A stretch of 44,919 nucleotides of DNA from a virus, in the IMG/VR virus record IMGVR_UViG_3300024328_000582, positions 1-44,919 of that record; one strand, written 5' to 3'. Positions 12,001 to 17,620 of the stretch are shown here, one piece after another. Both the position numbers and the translations under genes were made by a program. Numbering within the stretch: the first letter of the stretch is position 1; every line of letters begins with the position of its first letter. A model generated the notes under the pieces. It made no database searches. It was not told the origin of the DNA and saw nothing but the letters and a program-made list of their open reading frames with translations.

Positions 12001-12995
12001 CAAATCATAACTTGTTAGACATTGATAGAATTAACTATGATGTTGTATCTAGAAAACTAATGTCTCCAGATGAATTAGATTATGTAAATTACATTAGATT
12101 AACAACTGGTGAAATTAGTTTACGTTCGCCTGCTCCTGATGCACAGTATGTTTGGGTATCTGTAAACAACGAATTGTTAACACCTAGTGTTGATTACTAT
12201 GTTACTAATGACGGAATGAAAGTAAGATTAATTAGACAACCATCAACAAATGATAAAATTGATGTAATACATTTTACTGCTCCTGTAAGTAGAACTAAGT
12301 TTGCATTTAGACAATTTAAAGATATGTTAAATAGAACACACTTTAAACGTTTAGATAAATCAGCAACTACATTAGCAAATAATTTAAATTACCATGATTT
12401 AAGGATTGAAGTAGAAGATGCAAGTAATTTATCTGAGCCAAATAAAGGACAAAATTTGCCAGGTATTATCTTTATTGACGGCGAACGTATTGAATATTTT
12501 GTAAAAGAAAATAATACATTGCGTCAACTACGAAGAGGAACACTCGGTACAGGAGTTAAAAATGTACACACTGCTGGATCAAAAGTGTTTGATCAAAATA
12601 TAGCTAAAACAGTTCCTTATGCAGATGCTACAATGACACATACGTTTAGGGAAGAAGTTGACGGTGTGCAAACAACGTTTGCTATACCATTTACAGTTGA
12701 TTCAGTTAACGAAGTTGAAGTATTTGTTGGCGGAATTAGACAAAGAAAAAATACATTGGATGTGTTTGATCCAACAATAGCACTTGATAGTCCGGAAGGC
12801 AATGTTACACATGCTGCTGAATTTACTGTTAATGCTAATGCTCTAGTACTTTCTACAGCACCAGCAGACGGAATATCAGTAACAGTAACTAAAAAACAAG
12901 GAAGAAGCTGGACAGAAAACGGTATATCCCTAGGAGATACAGAAAATTCAATTGCTAGATTCTTACGTGCCGGAACAACAGAGCTACCTGAATAA
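3..12995 (+). CDS. Giant virion structural protein (baseplate/tail associated), 5' partial
   Basis: The frame is open to the left edge (codons TTA AAT GAT GAC ATT GTG) with no ATG, so the GTG at 18 is probably internal and the gene starts outside the window. More than 4,300 residues are present. Early motifs such as PWEIQGFRLKPTWWNTVYGP (near 1384-1443) and YTSDNLVLW resemble, from memory, very large structural proteins of marine T4-like phages. Between about 4370 and 7530 there are FG-GAP/propeller-like repeats (SPDGEYLAVGIP, SPDGTQLAIGSP, EVYIWTQ). Four short blocks near 3100, 4650, 6505 and 6670 match the aromatic/Gly-Asp pattern of CBM5/12 chitin-binding modules (for example YSKGDIILYKDDFYIA). 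Glycine-rich GYxSAPxVxIxG repeats lie near 8790 and 9870-10040. The C-terminal third has repeated fibre-like units with V[FY][VL]NG cores, then GERIEYFVKENNTLRQLRRG near the end. Structural role is well supported; exact virion position is inference. Confidence 0.85.
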   Translation, partial: LNDDIVQFTLGEVIDHVDSMLEDLPNFTGKFLGANNLRDLGDLDQFGKRFVKHSGPINLPLYHITNKEYNIIKALKYAKNEYARFKRTFIDTATNLGYDGATKTHVDLILAELNKDKIKSQPFYFSDMIPYGSFNRIEYAVLDRRTLDYPLTETFTLKDLTPKGLLVYLNGTQITYNKDYNFDNAGYITIDAGQLENDIIEIYEYESSDGSFISPTPTKLGLYPKYNPMLTIDDTVQPTVPVDDSTGPFKVYGQIETSTKSILGIDQGLVGWTYPLYTSRAAAKEASTDSTAKTITFEGLNKLFYIPNTNDTAVIAGNDDVEVTEYYYGVAFIIGHDGSRIKAYKDFRDNLLIELEKRIFNNIKVDYSNSRLDIDQFIGGEFKTTDFTKQEIDKTLLPDFQQWIQSNLNNQNYTNNTFYNRNNDWTFNYADTLSPNGNINPGFWRGVYQHAYDTDRPHSHPWEIQGFRLKPTWWNTVYGPSPYTSDNLVLWKNIEEGKIADPSNVTFDLNYARPGITTHLPVDSQGKLVSPLASGYANDFILNRATRNFKFGDFAPIENAWRNSSEYPFAVMIAMLVNQPAKTMGLGFDVSRIKTNLSGQWTYTETNKQIVLKDLVLPNTTSSTTRVMTSGFVNYIYNLVASDVLTVYNDYKTNLKNLTNQIGIKISGFTSKENFNLILDSRSPTQSLSRDGIFVPQENYKVFLNTSSPKTLLTYSGILVEKVTNGYVLSGYSLQQPYFEYYKTINGAAFIEVTVGGKSEKASLYANNTQYYTGEIISATNSFFKVTNDFKSTAGEEGQKLFDNNTVKLPKLPTTGGRTAKFKKNFATEVSTLQYGARFNTVQETVDFILGYAQRQTDLGFEFNKFDKEANVVEDWRQSAKEFMYWTTQGWAPGALLAISPSANQLRAKLDYGIIDSLTDEFYGYSLLKASGDFLDSSFSSLIRDKNSFGISIQGTDDGLYHASLPVIQKEHVVLLDNKTIFNDLIYNPSTGYRQERIRVNGYRSDNWNGGLNIPGFVYDDATYGDWVQWKDYRIGDLVKYKQYYYVALRNVIGTETFNSNFWYKLNEKPESELVPNFDYKINQFADFYDLDTDNFDSEQQRMAQHLIGFQKRQYLANIINDDVSQYKFYRGAIADKGTMNVFTKLFSALGNTTDTLELYEEWAIQSGRFGAIEDIQQIEFQLDDKKMQESPQAFELVNTLPSSNLNNIYRILPNEVYSKPVDYASEPFPIKVLSEEFVKTAGYVSEEDVDFVAGDVTTLYNVNINQIGLGQTIWVTNTVNNSWGVAQLRSKNVHITELSKVITITNKTPAANFTFLEVTTDKWIDDIYEVDNYIGFKAAGEHGLLGLYRIRERSFNKIVVETPLNNDITAFSGEGPYLIVNLSNSRVASVPEISEKIGQDIVKNQKVWVDKYQDDWAVLQNNPVYSMQETLENPADYDSTDQGFTDSIAVTKNNNNLFISAPGAGNGEISVYKRSRDVANLNFAQKITIDETQMFTPTNSDFGKSIDVSPDGEYLAVGIPKASNVKTKLAYKTNGDGELTFDYQTDATYVKGDIVRYRESLWKANREILPQIGAQPFSTFDSYTNLANAADADSTTLNLLVAGNPGLPNYPNTDHMLIRAPKDMYLGTAIGDNINLFWNQRSFTYPTTDNYIPFDGEIPELSIGFITAEHAILEKIDHIMYVDTFVTLPAVGQRITTDTGSAEVDYVAFKSDSAVIYLKNSNGIFDIGGELYINDTDFVGFYTEEDTYSISSSVAGYWKIATPPYNNNSRYYDVGRGLVYADIKKQNSVRDTNLYYNVQATVGDIGVYVTNKNRVSFLSHLSYRGDPSPADAQDGVEADQPSNKWVVRVGKQYSDSLSIGATPNFDLYQLDNRVIDVEGAGLSYDILNKQHTIIDIWDGYIDMALSEFDFNGFAFQPQVGDVIEDVQVPADGQGGLALTTISTSTAQVVFVQRNFNNVRVYVKVLTGDFVEQSNIGKYDIRRKANTLLRGQTDSDRVIATIDDTNNNIVLQTSLVGKLLVFEHTSNFDIVENPEIIDEEYAFFTEIFESGIERAANSPYSLNKDYTQVYNIPALDQGTTNSLTNEGAVAIYRRLNNGGYRFQNLFVSEHRKNNKQFGNKVRLVQSGNYYTLLVGSKSQSGNPGSIEIFRHGVSPQESFAGVYRRQVYSKGDIILYKDDFYIAIKDVPETMNDVLNSIYWNKISWRYGKDTEFMGEFDNTDSYRTGNVVSYNSNLWKAVTNIDIGANNPSDTNNSWILVSTKIDYLGYLPNITANNFYGEETFNPQEELLEFSENFDVSDDSNVLVVTAKVNGQDSTTNARIVVYREVDNKYVVSQVISAPNTNIENNGIVFNDEAWAKAVSLSPDGTQLAIGSPLNDNAKTNQGEVYIWTQNNAGVFEMTQTLTPPSNEESEKFGFSIDFGQDDLLISSLNGDQKIPTSFDITNNVPTTFDKNFTSFRNTKLDKGIVYVYENINNTLVYGEQFVYPLTQTMFGENVYSVGNHAYIGVPQQYVDGRDHRGILIDYRKPPNTKSWNVISQGSTPTNVKQFAGAFIYNKRSNRIISYIDYIDPIQGKIAGPADQEISYKLPTDPALYNTGLTSDPLVDADLGWTNKHIGKVWWDLSKAKFVNPYQGTTTFQKNNWNKLTPGATILICEWVESVYLPDTWDQLSGTPEGYTNGVSGTSLYGNTRYSTKIVYDETSKTFGRLYYFWVTNKRTVPNGRNINTIGIAELIANPRTNGYKFISFLGKDKFVLNNCDDLINGTDSVLQIKYHTTDKPTQNYHNQYKLFADGSPDSVPEQDLERKWFDSLIGFDIAERAIPDPNIPLSMRYGIQSRPRQSMFVNRIEALKQTIERINLVLKQNLITDEYNLTNLLKKDDIPTSVSQLWDLSVDSIDELEYISTNKILNAQLTPIIVNGRLARVRIDNPGRGYKSAPKVVINGTGKDAIIDVTINNLGQVTEAQVIDDGSEYNDQTTINVRPFTVLVTSDIEINGKWALYSFNNTTNTWYRKALQSYDTTAYWEYIDWYADGFNQFTPITTSIEGSYQLFPLEVNINDVVKINNVGSGGWLLLRKVANEDTEDYTVNYETIGRQNGTIQFKENLYNYNLNSVGFDNRRFDNTFYDINPSTEIRNILEAIRDNIFIGSLKVEYNQLFMSTIRYVLAEQSNADWLFKTSFVKAKHIKGTLNQNDITFNNDNLQSYQDFVEEFKPYKTKLREFVSNYDVLDNTSSLTTDFDLSPAYNTNTKRIEPSVARIQDGVIIEQNLNTDINPRQNWKNNIGQQIVEIKIGDGGSGWTFEPIVKIQGGGGTGAEAKAYLGYGKITHIKVTEPGSGYTSAPTVIIEGSQTDNSTPAKVTAVLGGGLVRSTKVAMKFDRNAGSYTFDTLDETETFTGTGARVRYDLGWPMDLDIKKVEVYIDNVLQLRSKYTFTNIEDTTKTYDRERGRITFTKPPALNAAIQVKYKKPISLLSAEDRIKFAYQPGANMFGKELSQLLDGIDYGGVEIRSFDFSGPSGWDTQGWYTDNWDVFENTFEDEVFTADGSTIAVQLSAPLEANVVYNLYKNGVRIDAPDFVAGTDEIPGTSATNVNAITSSITGDGITDTILVQDLGISLLDGDVFVVRKSSSDGSIGLDPTSYDTQINGGDLVYSTATGLNAEDIVVDGDGFVTPTTSKGPEELVPGQVIDTLDIKVYTRDSDGQGQIFSQSYIMDSTLTYSLGVLPSTSDAVFVKLNNQLLPNTDYTVNWTDKTITFASATVGAELNIIAVAQGIQSILDFGTLITDGTSEEYTLPVKYVEGMQVSVTVDGTPKTVDVLETETVGLFAAIRFDEVQDANKTIHFTAFGNSDTVNYSQITKDTFTGDGTLADFELLQSPFYSIPTEHNLIVKVNNTILKAGYNVEFVIPQTGQKEFAVETFQHPSGSLEVNDIKVFLNGVEKTTPIDWRFEISNSSIILADDVGTPGDVVDVFVITDGDYRVSGKTVTFDTPPALNDTIEIYQFSNHNLLDIDRINYDVVSRKLMSPDELDYVNYIRLTTGEISLRSPAPDAQYVWVSVNNELLTPSVDYYVTNDGMKVRLIRQPSTNDKIDVIHFTAPVSRTKFAFRQFKDMLNRTHFKRLDKSATTLANNLNYHDLRIEVEDASNLSEPNKGQNLPGIIFIDGERIEYFVKENNTLRQLRRGTLGTGVKNVHTAGSKVFDQNIAKTVPYADATMTHTFREEVDGVQTTFAIPFTVDSVNEVEVFVGGIRQRKNTLDVFDPTIALDSPEGNVTHAAEFTVNANALVLSTAPADGISVTVTKKQGRSWTENGISLGDTENSIARFLRAGTTELPE

Positions 12996-12998
12996 ATA
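12991..12998 (+). promoter_or_regulatory. Late-promoter-like AATAAATA box
   Basis: AATAAATA differs at one base from the T4 late promoter consensus TATAAATA. It overlaps the stop codon of the giant gene and lies 17 bases before the ATG at 13016, with a TAGGA ribosome-binding site between them. Such boxes arise easily by chance in A+T-rich DNA, so this is tentative. Confidence 0.35.
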
Positions 12999-13015
12999 CA
13001 GTATAGGAAAAATAA

Positions 13016-13618
13016 ATGAGCGATAACATGAAAGATACAAACGGAGTAGTAGTGCAAGGTCATATCAAGATATATGATCCGGAAACTAACAAAGTTTACA
13101 TTGACAAGCGCAATGCAATTCACTATGAAAACATGAGTATTGCACTTGCAGAAAGTCTAGCTAACGCCGGCGAAGGATTTATTAATAAATTAAGCCTTGG
13201 CAACGGTGGAACTAGTGTTGACCCTACTGGAGTAATTACGTACCTAACACCAAACAGTACAGGTACAAATGCAGGATTGTATAACGAAACATATTCAAAA
13301 GTTGTAGACGACAGAAGCGTTAACAACACAGATCCTGCTAGAAATAAATTAGAAACTAGACACGTTGCTGGTACAAACTATACTGATATTATTGTAACTT
13401 GTTTACTTGATTACGGTGAACCAAACGGCCAAGATGCTTTTGATACTGCGGCGTCAACTGATAGTCCGTACGTATTTGATGAATTAGGATTGCGCAGTTA
13501 TAGCGCATCCGGCGAAGGAAGATTAATAACACATGTAATTTTCCATCCAGTACAAAAGAGTTTGAATAGATTAGTTCAAATTGATTATACTGTTCGCATA
13601 CAGAGCTTGGCAGGGTAA
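13016..13618 (+). CDS. Putative virion structural protein
   Basis: A 200-residue protein directly after the giant structural gene, with a TAGGA ribosome-binding site 7 bases before the ATG. The start reads as a beta-rich structural domain (GHIKIYDPETNKVYIDKRNA), followed by an Ala-rich helix (NMSIALAESLANAG) and a Gly/Asn/Thr-rich middle. There is no signal peptide, membrane segment or catalytic motif. The position between the giant tail/baseplate protein and the fibre genes suggests a small baseplate or fibre-attachment protein. I do not recognise a named family, and the exact role is inferred from context only. Confidence 0.65.
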   Translation: MSDNMKDTNGVVVQGHIKIYDPETNKVYIDKRNAIHYENMSIALAESLANAGEGFINKLSLGNGGTSVDPTGVITYLTPNSTGTNAGLYNETYSKVVDDRSVNNTDPARNKLETRHVAGTNYTDIIVTCLLDYGEPNGQDAFDTAASTDSPYVFDELGLRSYSASGEGRLITHVIFHPVQKSLNRLVQIDYTVRIQSLAG

Positions 13619-13630
13619 GGGAGTATATAG

Positions 13631-15685
13631 ATGCCATATACAGTAAATTACACTGACACAATTAATAAAGGATCAATTGTTGTTGAGGATAATACATTAA
13701 ACGACGAAACTAGTTTGATGCTACCTGGACGCAATACAACAGCGTACGGACAAGCAATCGCAGAAGACTTATTACATTTACTAGAAAATTTTGCAAGTCC
13801 TAATGCTCCTGAAAGACCAGTAGAAGGTCAACTTTGGTATGATACTACACAAAATGTTGATCAACTAAAAGTTTATGACGGAACTAATTGGGTAGCTAGT
13901 GGCGGACTAAAAAAGGCAAGTGCAGAACCGGCAGTAGTAAATTCAAATGCAGGCGACTTATGGGTAAACACAGAAAGTCAGCAGCTATATTTGTTTACAG
14001 GTAGTACTTGGGTATTAGTTGGTCCAGACTTTAGTGACGGATTATTAACAGGTGCGGCTGCACAATCTATTGTTGGCACTAACGACATTACTTACAGTGT
14101 ACTATCAATTAAAGTAAAAGATAAACCAGTTGCTATTGTTAGTAGTCAAGCATTTACTCCTAAGACATCTATTGCAGGATACAGACAGGGAATACAAGCA
14201 GGTATTAATCTTGCTGACGAAGCTATTGTAGGAACAGAAACGCTAAAGTTCCGAGGTATTTCTGAAAAAGCAGAAAACTTAATTGTCGGCGGCGACATAA
14301 TTCCTGCAACCAATTTTTTAAGAGGAAATGCAGCAAGTAGCACAGATTTTCAACTAAGTGTTAAAAGCAATGATGGTATAAAAATTGGTACCGGCGGACA
14401 AGTTGCACTAGGAATTGACGGCGAAACAGGAATTATACAACATAATACCAGCGGATCAAGTATTGATTTTAGACTACGTAGTGGTAATTTAACACCAACA
14501 GTAATGAGTATTAATAGTTCAGGTAATATTGGTATTAATACATCAGCTCCTGAAGAATCACTTGATGTCAAGGGCAATGTTAAAGTTGCTCCTAAAACAG
14601 GTGAAGCAGAAACTGGAGTAATAACAGTTGCTACCCCGATTGATTCAACGTCAATAGGCACAGGTAGTATTGTTACATCAGGCGGCATTGGTGTTGCTCT
14701 TAATGCATATATCGGCGGCGATGTTGATATAGGAGGCATATTACAAACAGGAAATATTGTACCAGATGCACCTAGTTCAAGAAATATTGGTACAGTCAAC
14801 AACAAATACGACCAAGTATATGCTACTACATTCTTTGGAAATATACAAGGTAATGTAAGCGGCACAGTTAGCGGACGAGCAGGATCTGCAGACAGACTTG
14901 CTAGTGCTACAACATTTGCACTAAGTGGCGATGTTAATCCTACTAGTTTTGAATTTGACGGACAGACAGGTGGCAGCACAAAAACATTTGCGGTAAGTAT
15001 TGCAAACAGTTTTATTAGCAATAAAGAAACAGTTTTTGAAGCTGAAAATGCCGACGAAATACTAATAAACAGAACTACTGGCGTTACAGGTGCATATAAA
15101 ATATCTAAACGCAATTTCTTAAAAGATATTCCGTTAGTACCAGCAGGCGCAATTATGCCATATGGTGGAGAAGAAGCGCCCGCAGGTTGGTTATTATGTG
15201 ACGGCACTGAAGTATTAAAGTCAGACTATAACCAATTGTGGTTAGCAATACAATATAATTTTAAAGATCCTTCATTGTTAACTAACAACGGTGTTAGTTC
15301 GTTTGCACTACCAGATTTTAGAGGTAGATTTCCATTAGGTCTTGATAATATGGGAGGTCCAAGTGCAAACAGAGTAACTGATATTGCTGCTGATGCTATT
15401 GGCGGAAACGCTGGTGCAGAATCTAAAATAATTAATACTGATAATCTACCAGAACATGAACATGACTTAGAAGGTGATTCGGGTACACAGTTTTATGGTG
15501 TACGTGTTGGCGCAGGCGAACCTGTAGACGACAATGCAATTGAACTTCCGGTAGCACCTGGACTAGGCGGAACACAAGGTATAGCATCAAGCGGAGGCAT
15601 TAAAACTGACGCAACAGTTGGAAATGCAATTGATGTTATGAACCCGTTCTTAGCATTAAACTATATAATTTATACGGGGCAATAA
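13631..15685 (+). CDS. Tail fibre protein with phage tail-collar domain
   Basis: 684 residues. The first ~140 residues form a module shared with the next two genes: LPGRNTTAYGQ, HLLENFASPNAP, GQLWYD, KVYDGTNW, GDLWVNTESQQLYLFTGSTW. The middle is beta-repeat fibre sequence (NIGINTSAPEESLDVKGNVKV). From about residue 505 there is a tail-collar-type domain: AGAIMPYGGEEAPAGWLLCD, then FALPDFRGRFPLGLDNMGG, a His pair in LPEHEHD that could bind metal as in T4 short tail fibres, and the terminal MNPFLALNYIIYTGQ typical of collar proteins. A strong AAGGGAG ribosome-binding site precedes the ATG. Likely a receptor-binding fibre anchored to the virion by its N terminus. The family call is strong; the receptor is unknown. 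Confidence 0.88.
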   Translation: MPYTVNYTDTINKGSIVVEDNTLNDETSLMLPGRNTTAYGQAIAEDLLHLLENFASPNAPERPVEGQLWYDTTQNVDQLKVYDGTNWVASGGLKKASAEPAVVNSNAGDLWVNTESQQLYLFTGSTWVLVGPDFSDGLLTGAAAQSIVGTNDITYSVLSIKVKDKPVAIVSSQAFTPKTSIAGYRQGIQAGINLADEAIVGTETLKFRGISEKAENLIVGGDIIPATNFLRGNAASSTDFQLSVKSNDGIKIGTGGQVALGIDGETGIIQHNTSGSSIDFRLRSGNLTPTVMSINSSGNIGINTSAPEESLDVKGNVKVAPKTGEAETGVITVATPIDSTSIGTGSIVTSGGIGVALNAYIGGDVDIGGILQTGNIVPDAPSSRNIGTVNNKYDQVYATTFFGNIQGNVSGTVSGRAGSADRLASATTFALSGDVNPTSFEFDGQTGGSTKTFAVSIANSFISNKETVFEAENADEILINRTTGVTGAYKISKRNFLKDIPLVPAGAIMPYGGEEAPAGWLLCDGTEVLKSDYNQLWLAIQYNFKDPSLLTNNGVSSFALPDFRGRFPLGLDNMGGPSANRVTDIAADAIGGNAGAESKIINTDNLPEHEHDLEGDSGTQFYGVRVGAGEPVDDNAIELPVAPGLGGTQGIASSGGIKTDATVGNAIDVMNPFLALNYIIYTGQ

Positions 15686-15688
15686 TAA

Positions 15689-17581
15689 ATGAGCTATCAA
15701 CTAAACAAAACAGACGGAACATTACTTACAGATTTAATTGACGGACAGATTGATACGAGTAGTACTAATCTTGTGTTAGTTGGTAGAAATTATAGCGGAT
15801 ATGGTGAGTATTTTAACGAAAACTTTATAAAATTATTAGAAAATTTTAGTAATACTGCTGCGCCTAGTAACCCACTAAAAGGACAAATTTGGTGGGATAG
15901 TGCAGAACAGAGATTAAAAGTTTATGACGGAACAGTATGGAAATCAAGTGGTGGCCCATTTGTAGATGATACTAGGCCACAAATGGTTGCAGGTGATCTA
16001 TGGATTGATAACGAAAATAACCAAATGCATGCCTATGACGGGACTGATTTAATATTAGTTGGCCCGCAATATACAAAGAACCAGGGCACTAGTGGCTTCC
16101 AAATAAGTAGCATACTTGATACACAAAGTAGATCACGTACAGTTGCAAATCTATATGTAGGCGGCACACTATCAGCAGTAATTAGTAACATTCAATTTAC
16201 ACCAATCTATGCACAAAGGGTTTTAGGACTTGTCACAGCAGATAATCCAGACGGAATAATTTATCCAGGATTTAATTTAATAGATCCAGGTAATTTTAAA
16301 TGGAGGGGAACAGCAGAATCTGCAAATGCTCTAGTTACATCTAGCGGACAAGTTAGAACAGCTGACTCGTTTTTGCCTTCTACTACTGACGGAGTTACAG
16401 TTGGTACATTAACCATACAAAACTCAGGTGGATTAACAATTGGACTTGGACAAAATCATGTGCAAAAAGTTGTTGGACCGAGATTTTATTTTGAAAACCA
16501 ACTAACTGATCACGATATTAGTATGCGTGTAAAATCATCATCTCTCGGATCTGTTAGTGTTGACGCAATATACGTTGATGCAAGTACAGCTAGAGTAGGT
16601 ATTTTTAACAGAACAGACGCAGGCGACTTTAGACTTCCTGAATATACTTTTGACATTGATGGTGATCTAAGAGTTACAGGTAATATGGTAATTGAAGGTG
16701 ACACAACAAGTATTGATGTTGCTACATTACGGGTAGAAGATAAAAATATTGAAATTGCTAAAACAGCAGACGGAACAACACTAACAGGTGCAGAGGCCAA
16801 CAATGCTGGCCTTGTATTAGACACAAGTGATGTAGGACAAAAATTATGGACATGGCAAACAACAGCAAATGCATGGACGGCTAATGTTAATGTTGATATT
16901 AGTGATACAACTAAAGCATACAAAATTGGCGGTGTAGATAAACTTACAGATGATACACTTGTAAATGTTACAAAAGCACTAGATTTAGATCAAATCGGTA
17001 CACTTACAGTATTACAAGTTGATGAAATTAATATTAACGGAAAAGTTATTAGTTCTACCAATGACATGGCAATTACATCAACAACAGGCATTGCTATAAC
17101 AGCCGGCGGCGACATCAATATTGCTGACAGCCAGAAAATTACTGGCATGGCTGACCCAACTGCTGCACAAGATGCTGCAACAAAAAATTATGTAGATACA
17201 CAAATATCTACTGAAGTAATAGCATTTAGTATGGATGTTACTGGTTTAGGCGTAGGAGCAATATTAGAAAACAATGTTGCTGCTTATCTAGGCGATCTAT
17301 ATCCTGCTAATGCAGATAATAACGGAAAGATTGCACGTATACATACAACATCATATGCAGGAGCAACAGTTGAAGGAGTTGATGTTGAGTCAGCAAAGAA
17401 TATTGCATTTATTCCTGTTGATTCTAATGGAACACAAAATGAATCAGTTGTACAGAGTGTTACATTTGCTGCCGAAGGCGCTAGTGGTAATGTTATCCTT
17501 ACACCAGCAAGAGCACTGATGCAGTATGTATCAAATGGAACAATATGGGTAATTGATCAACCAACATCGACATATCCGTAA
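15689..17581 (+). CDS. Tail fibre protein, second paralogue
   Basis: 630 residues, starting 3 bases after the collar-domain fibre. The N-terminal module matches its neighbours (LVGRNYSGYGEYFNENF, KLLENFSNTAAPSNPLKGQI, RLKVYDGTVW, GDLWIDNENNQMHAYDG). The middle has fibre-type repeats (DIDGDLRVTGNMVIEGDTTS) and the widespread tail-fibre motif GMADPTAAQDAATKNYVDTQ near residues 485-505, which often precedes a trimeric coiled or receptor-binding tip. The C-terminal ~90 residues are not recognised. Likely another virion-anchored adhesin; target unknown. Confidence 0.82.
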   Translation: MSYQLNKTDGTLLTDLIDGQIDTSSTNLVLVGRNYSGYGEYFNENFIKLLENFSNTAAPSNPLKGQIWWDSAEQRLKVYDGTVWKSSGGPFVDDTRPQMVAGDLWIDNENNQMHAYDGTDLILVGPQYTKNQGTSGFQISSILDTQSRSRTVANLYVGGTLSAVISNIQFTPIYAQRVLGLVTADNPDGIIYPGFNLIDPGNFKWRGTAESANALVTSSGQVRTADSFLPSTTDGVTVGTLTIQNSGGLTIGLGQNHVQKVVGPRFYFENQLTDHDISMRVKSSSLGSVSVDAIYVDASTARVGIFNRTDAGDFRLPEYTFDIDGDLRVTGNMVIEGDTTSIDVATLRVEDKNIEIAKTADGTTLTGAEANNAGLVLDTSDVGQKLWTWQTTANAWTANVNVDISDTTKAYKIGGVDKLTDDTLVNVTKALDLDQIGTLTVLQVDEININGKVISSTNDMAITSTTGIAITAGGDINIADSQKITGMADPTAAQDAATKNYVDTQISTEVIAFSMDVTGLGVGAILENNVAAYLGDLYPANADNNGKIARIHTTSYAGATVEGVDVESAKNIAFIPVDSNGTQNESVVQSVTFAAEGASGNVILTPARALMQYVSNGTIWVIDQPTSTYP

Positions 17582-17584
17582 AAC

Positions 17585-17592
17585 GATAAATA
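17585..17592 (+). promoter_or_regulatory. Late-promoter-like GATAAATA box
   Basis: GATAAATA sits just after the stop codon of the second fibre gene and 28 bases before the ATG at 17621, with a TTAGGGG ribosome-binding site at 17604-17610. It matches seven of eight bases of the T4 late promoter TATAAATA. The 39-base spacer here is longer than between most neighbouring genes, which fits a promoter. Confidence 0.4.
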
Positions 17593-17620
17593 ACATATAG
17601 CACTTAGGGGTTACACAAGA

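Noticed and set aside
12617-13123. Open frame (168 codons) antisense to the end of the giant gene and the start of the next
   Set aside because: It crosses a structural gene boundary, has no ribosome-binding site worth noting and no recognisable domain.
14350-15207. Long open frame (285 codons) antisense to the collar-domain fibre gene
   Set aside because: The plus-strand frame has clear fibre and collar motifs; the antisense reading is low-complexity Pro/Val/Ser-rich sequence, a usual shadow of a Gly/Thr-rich gene.
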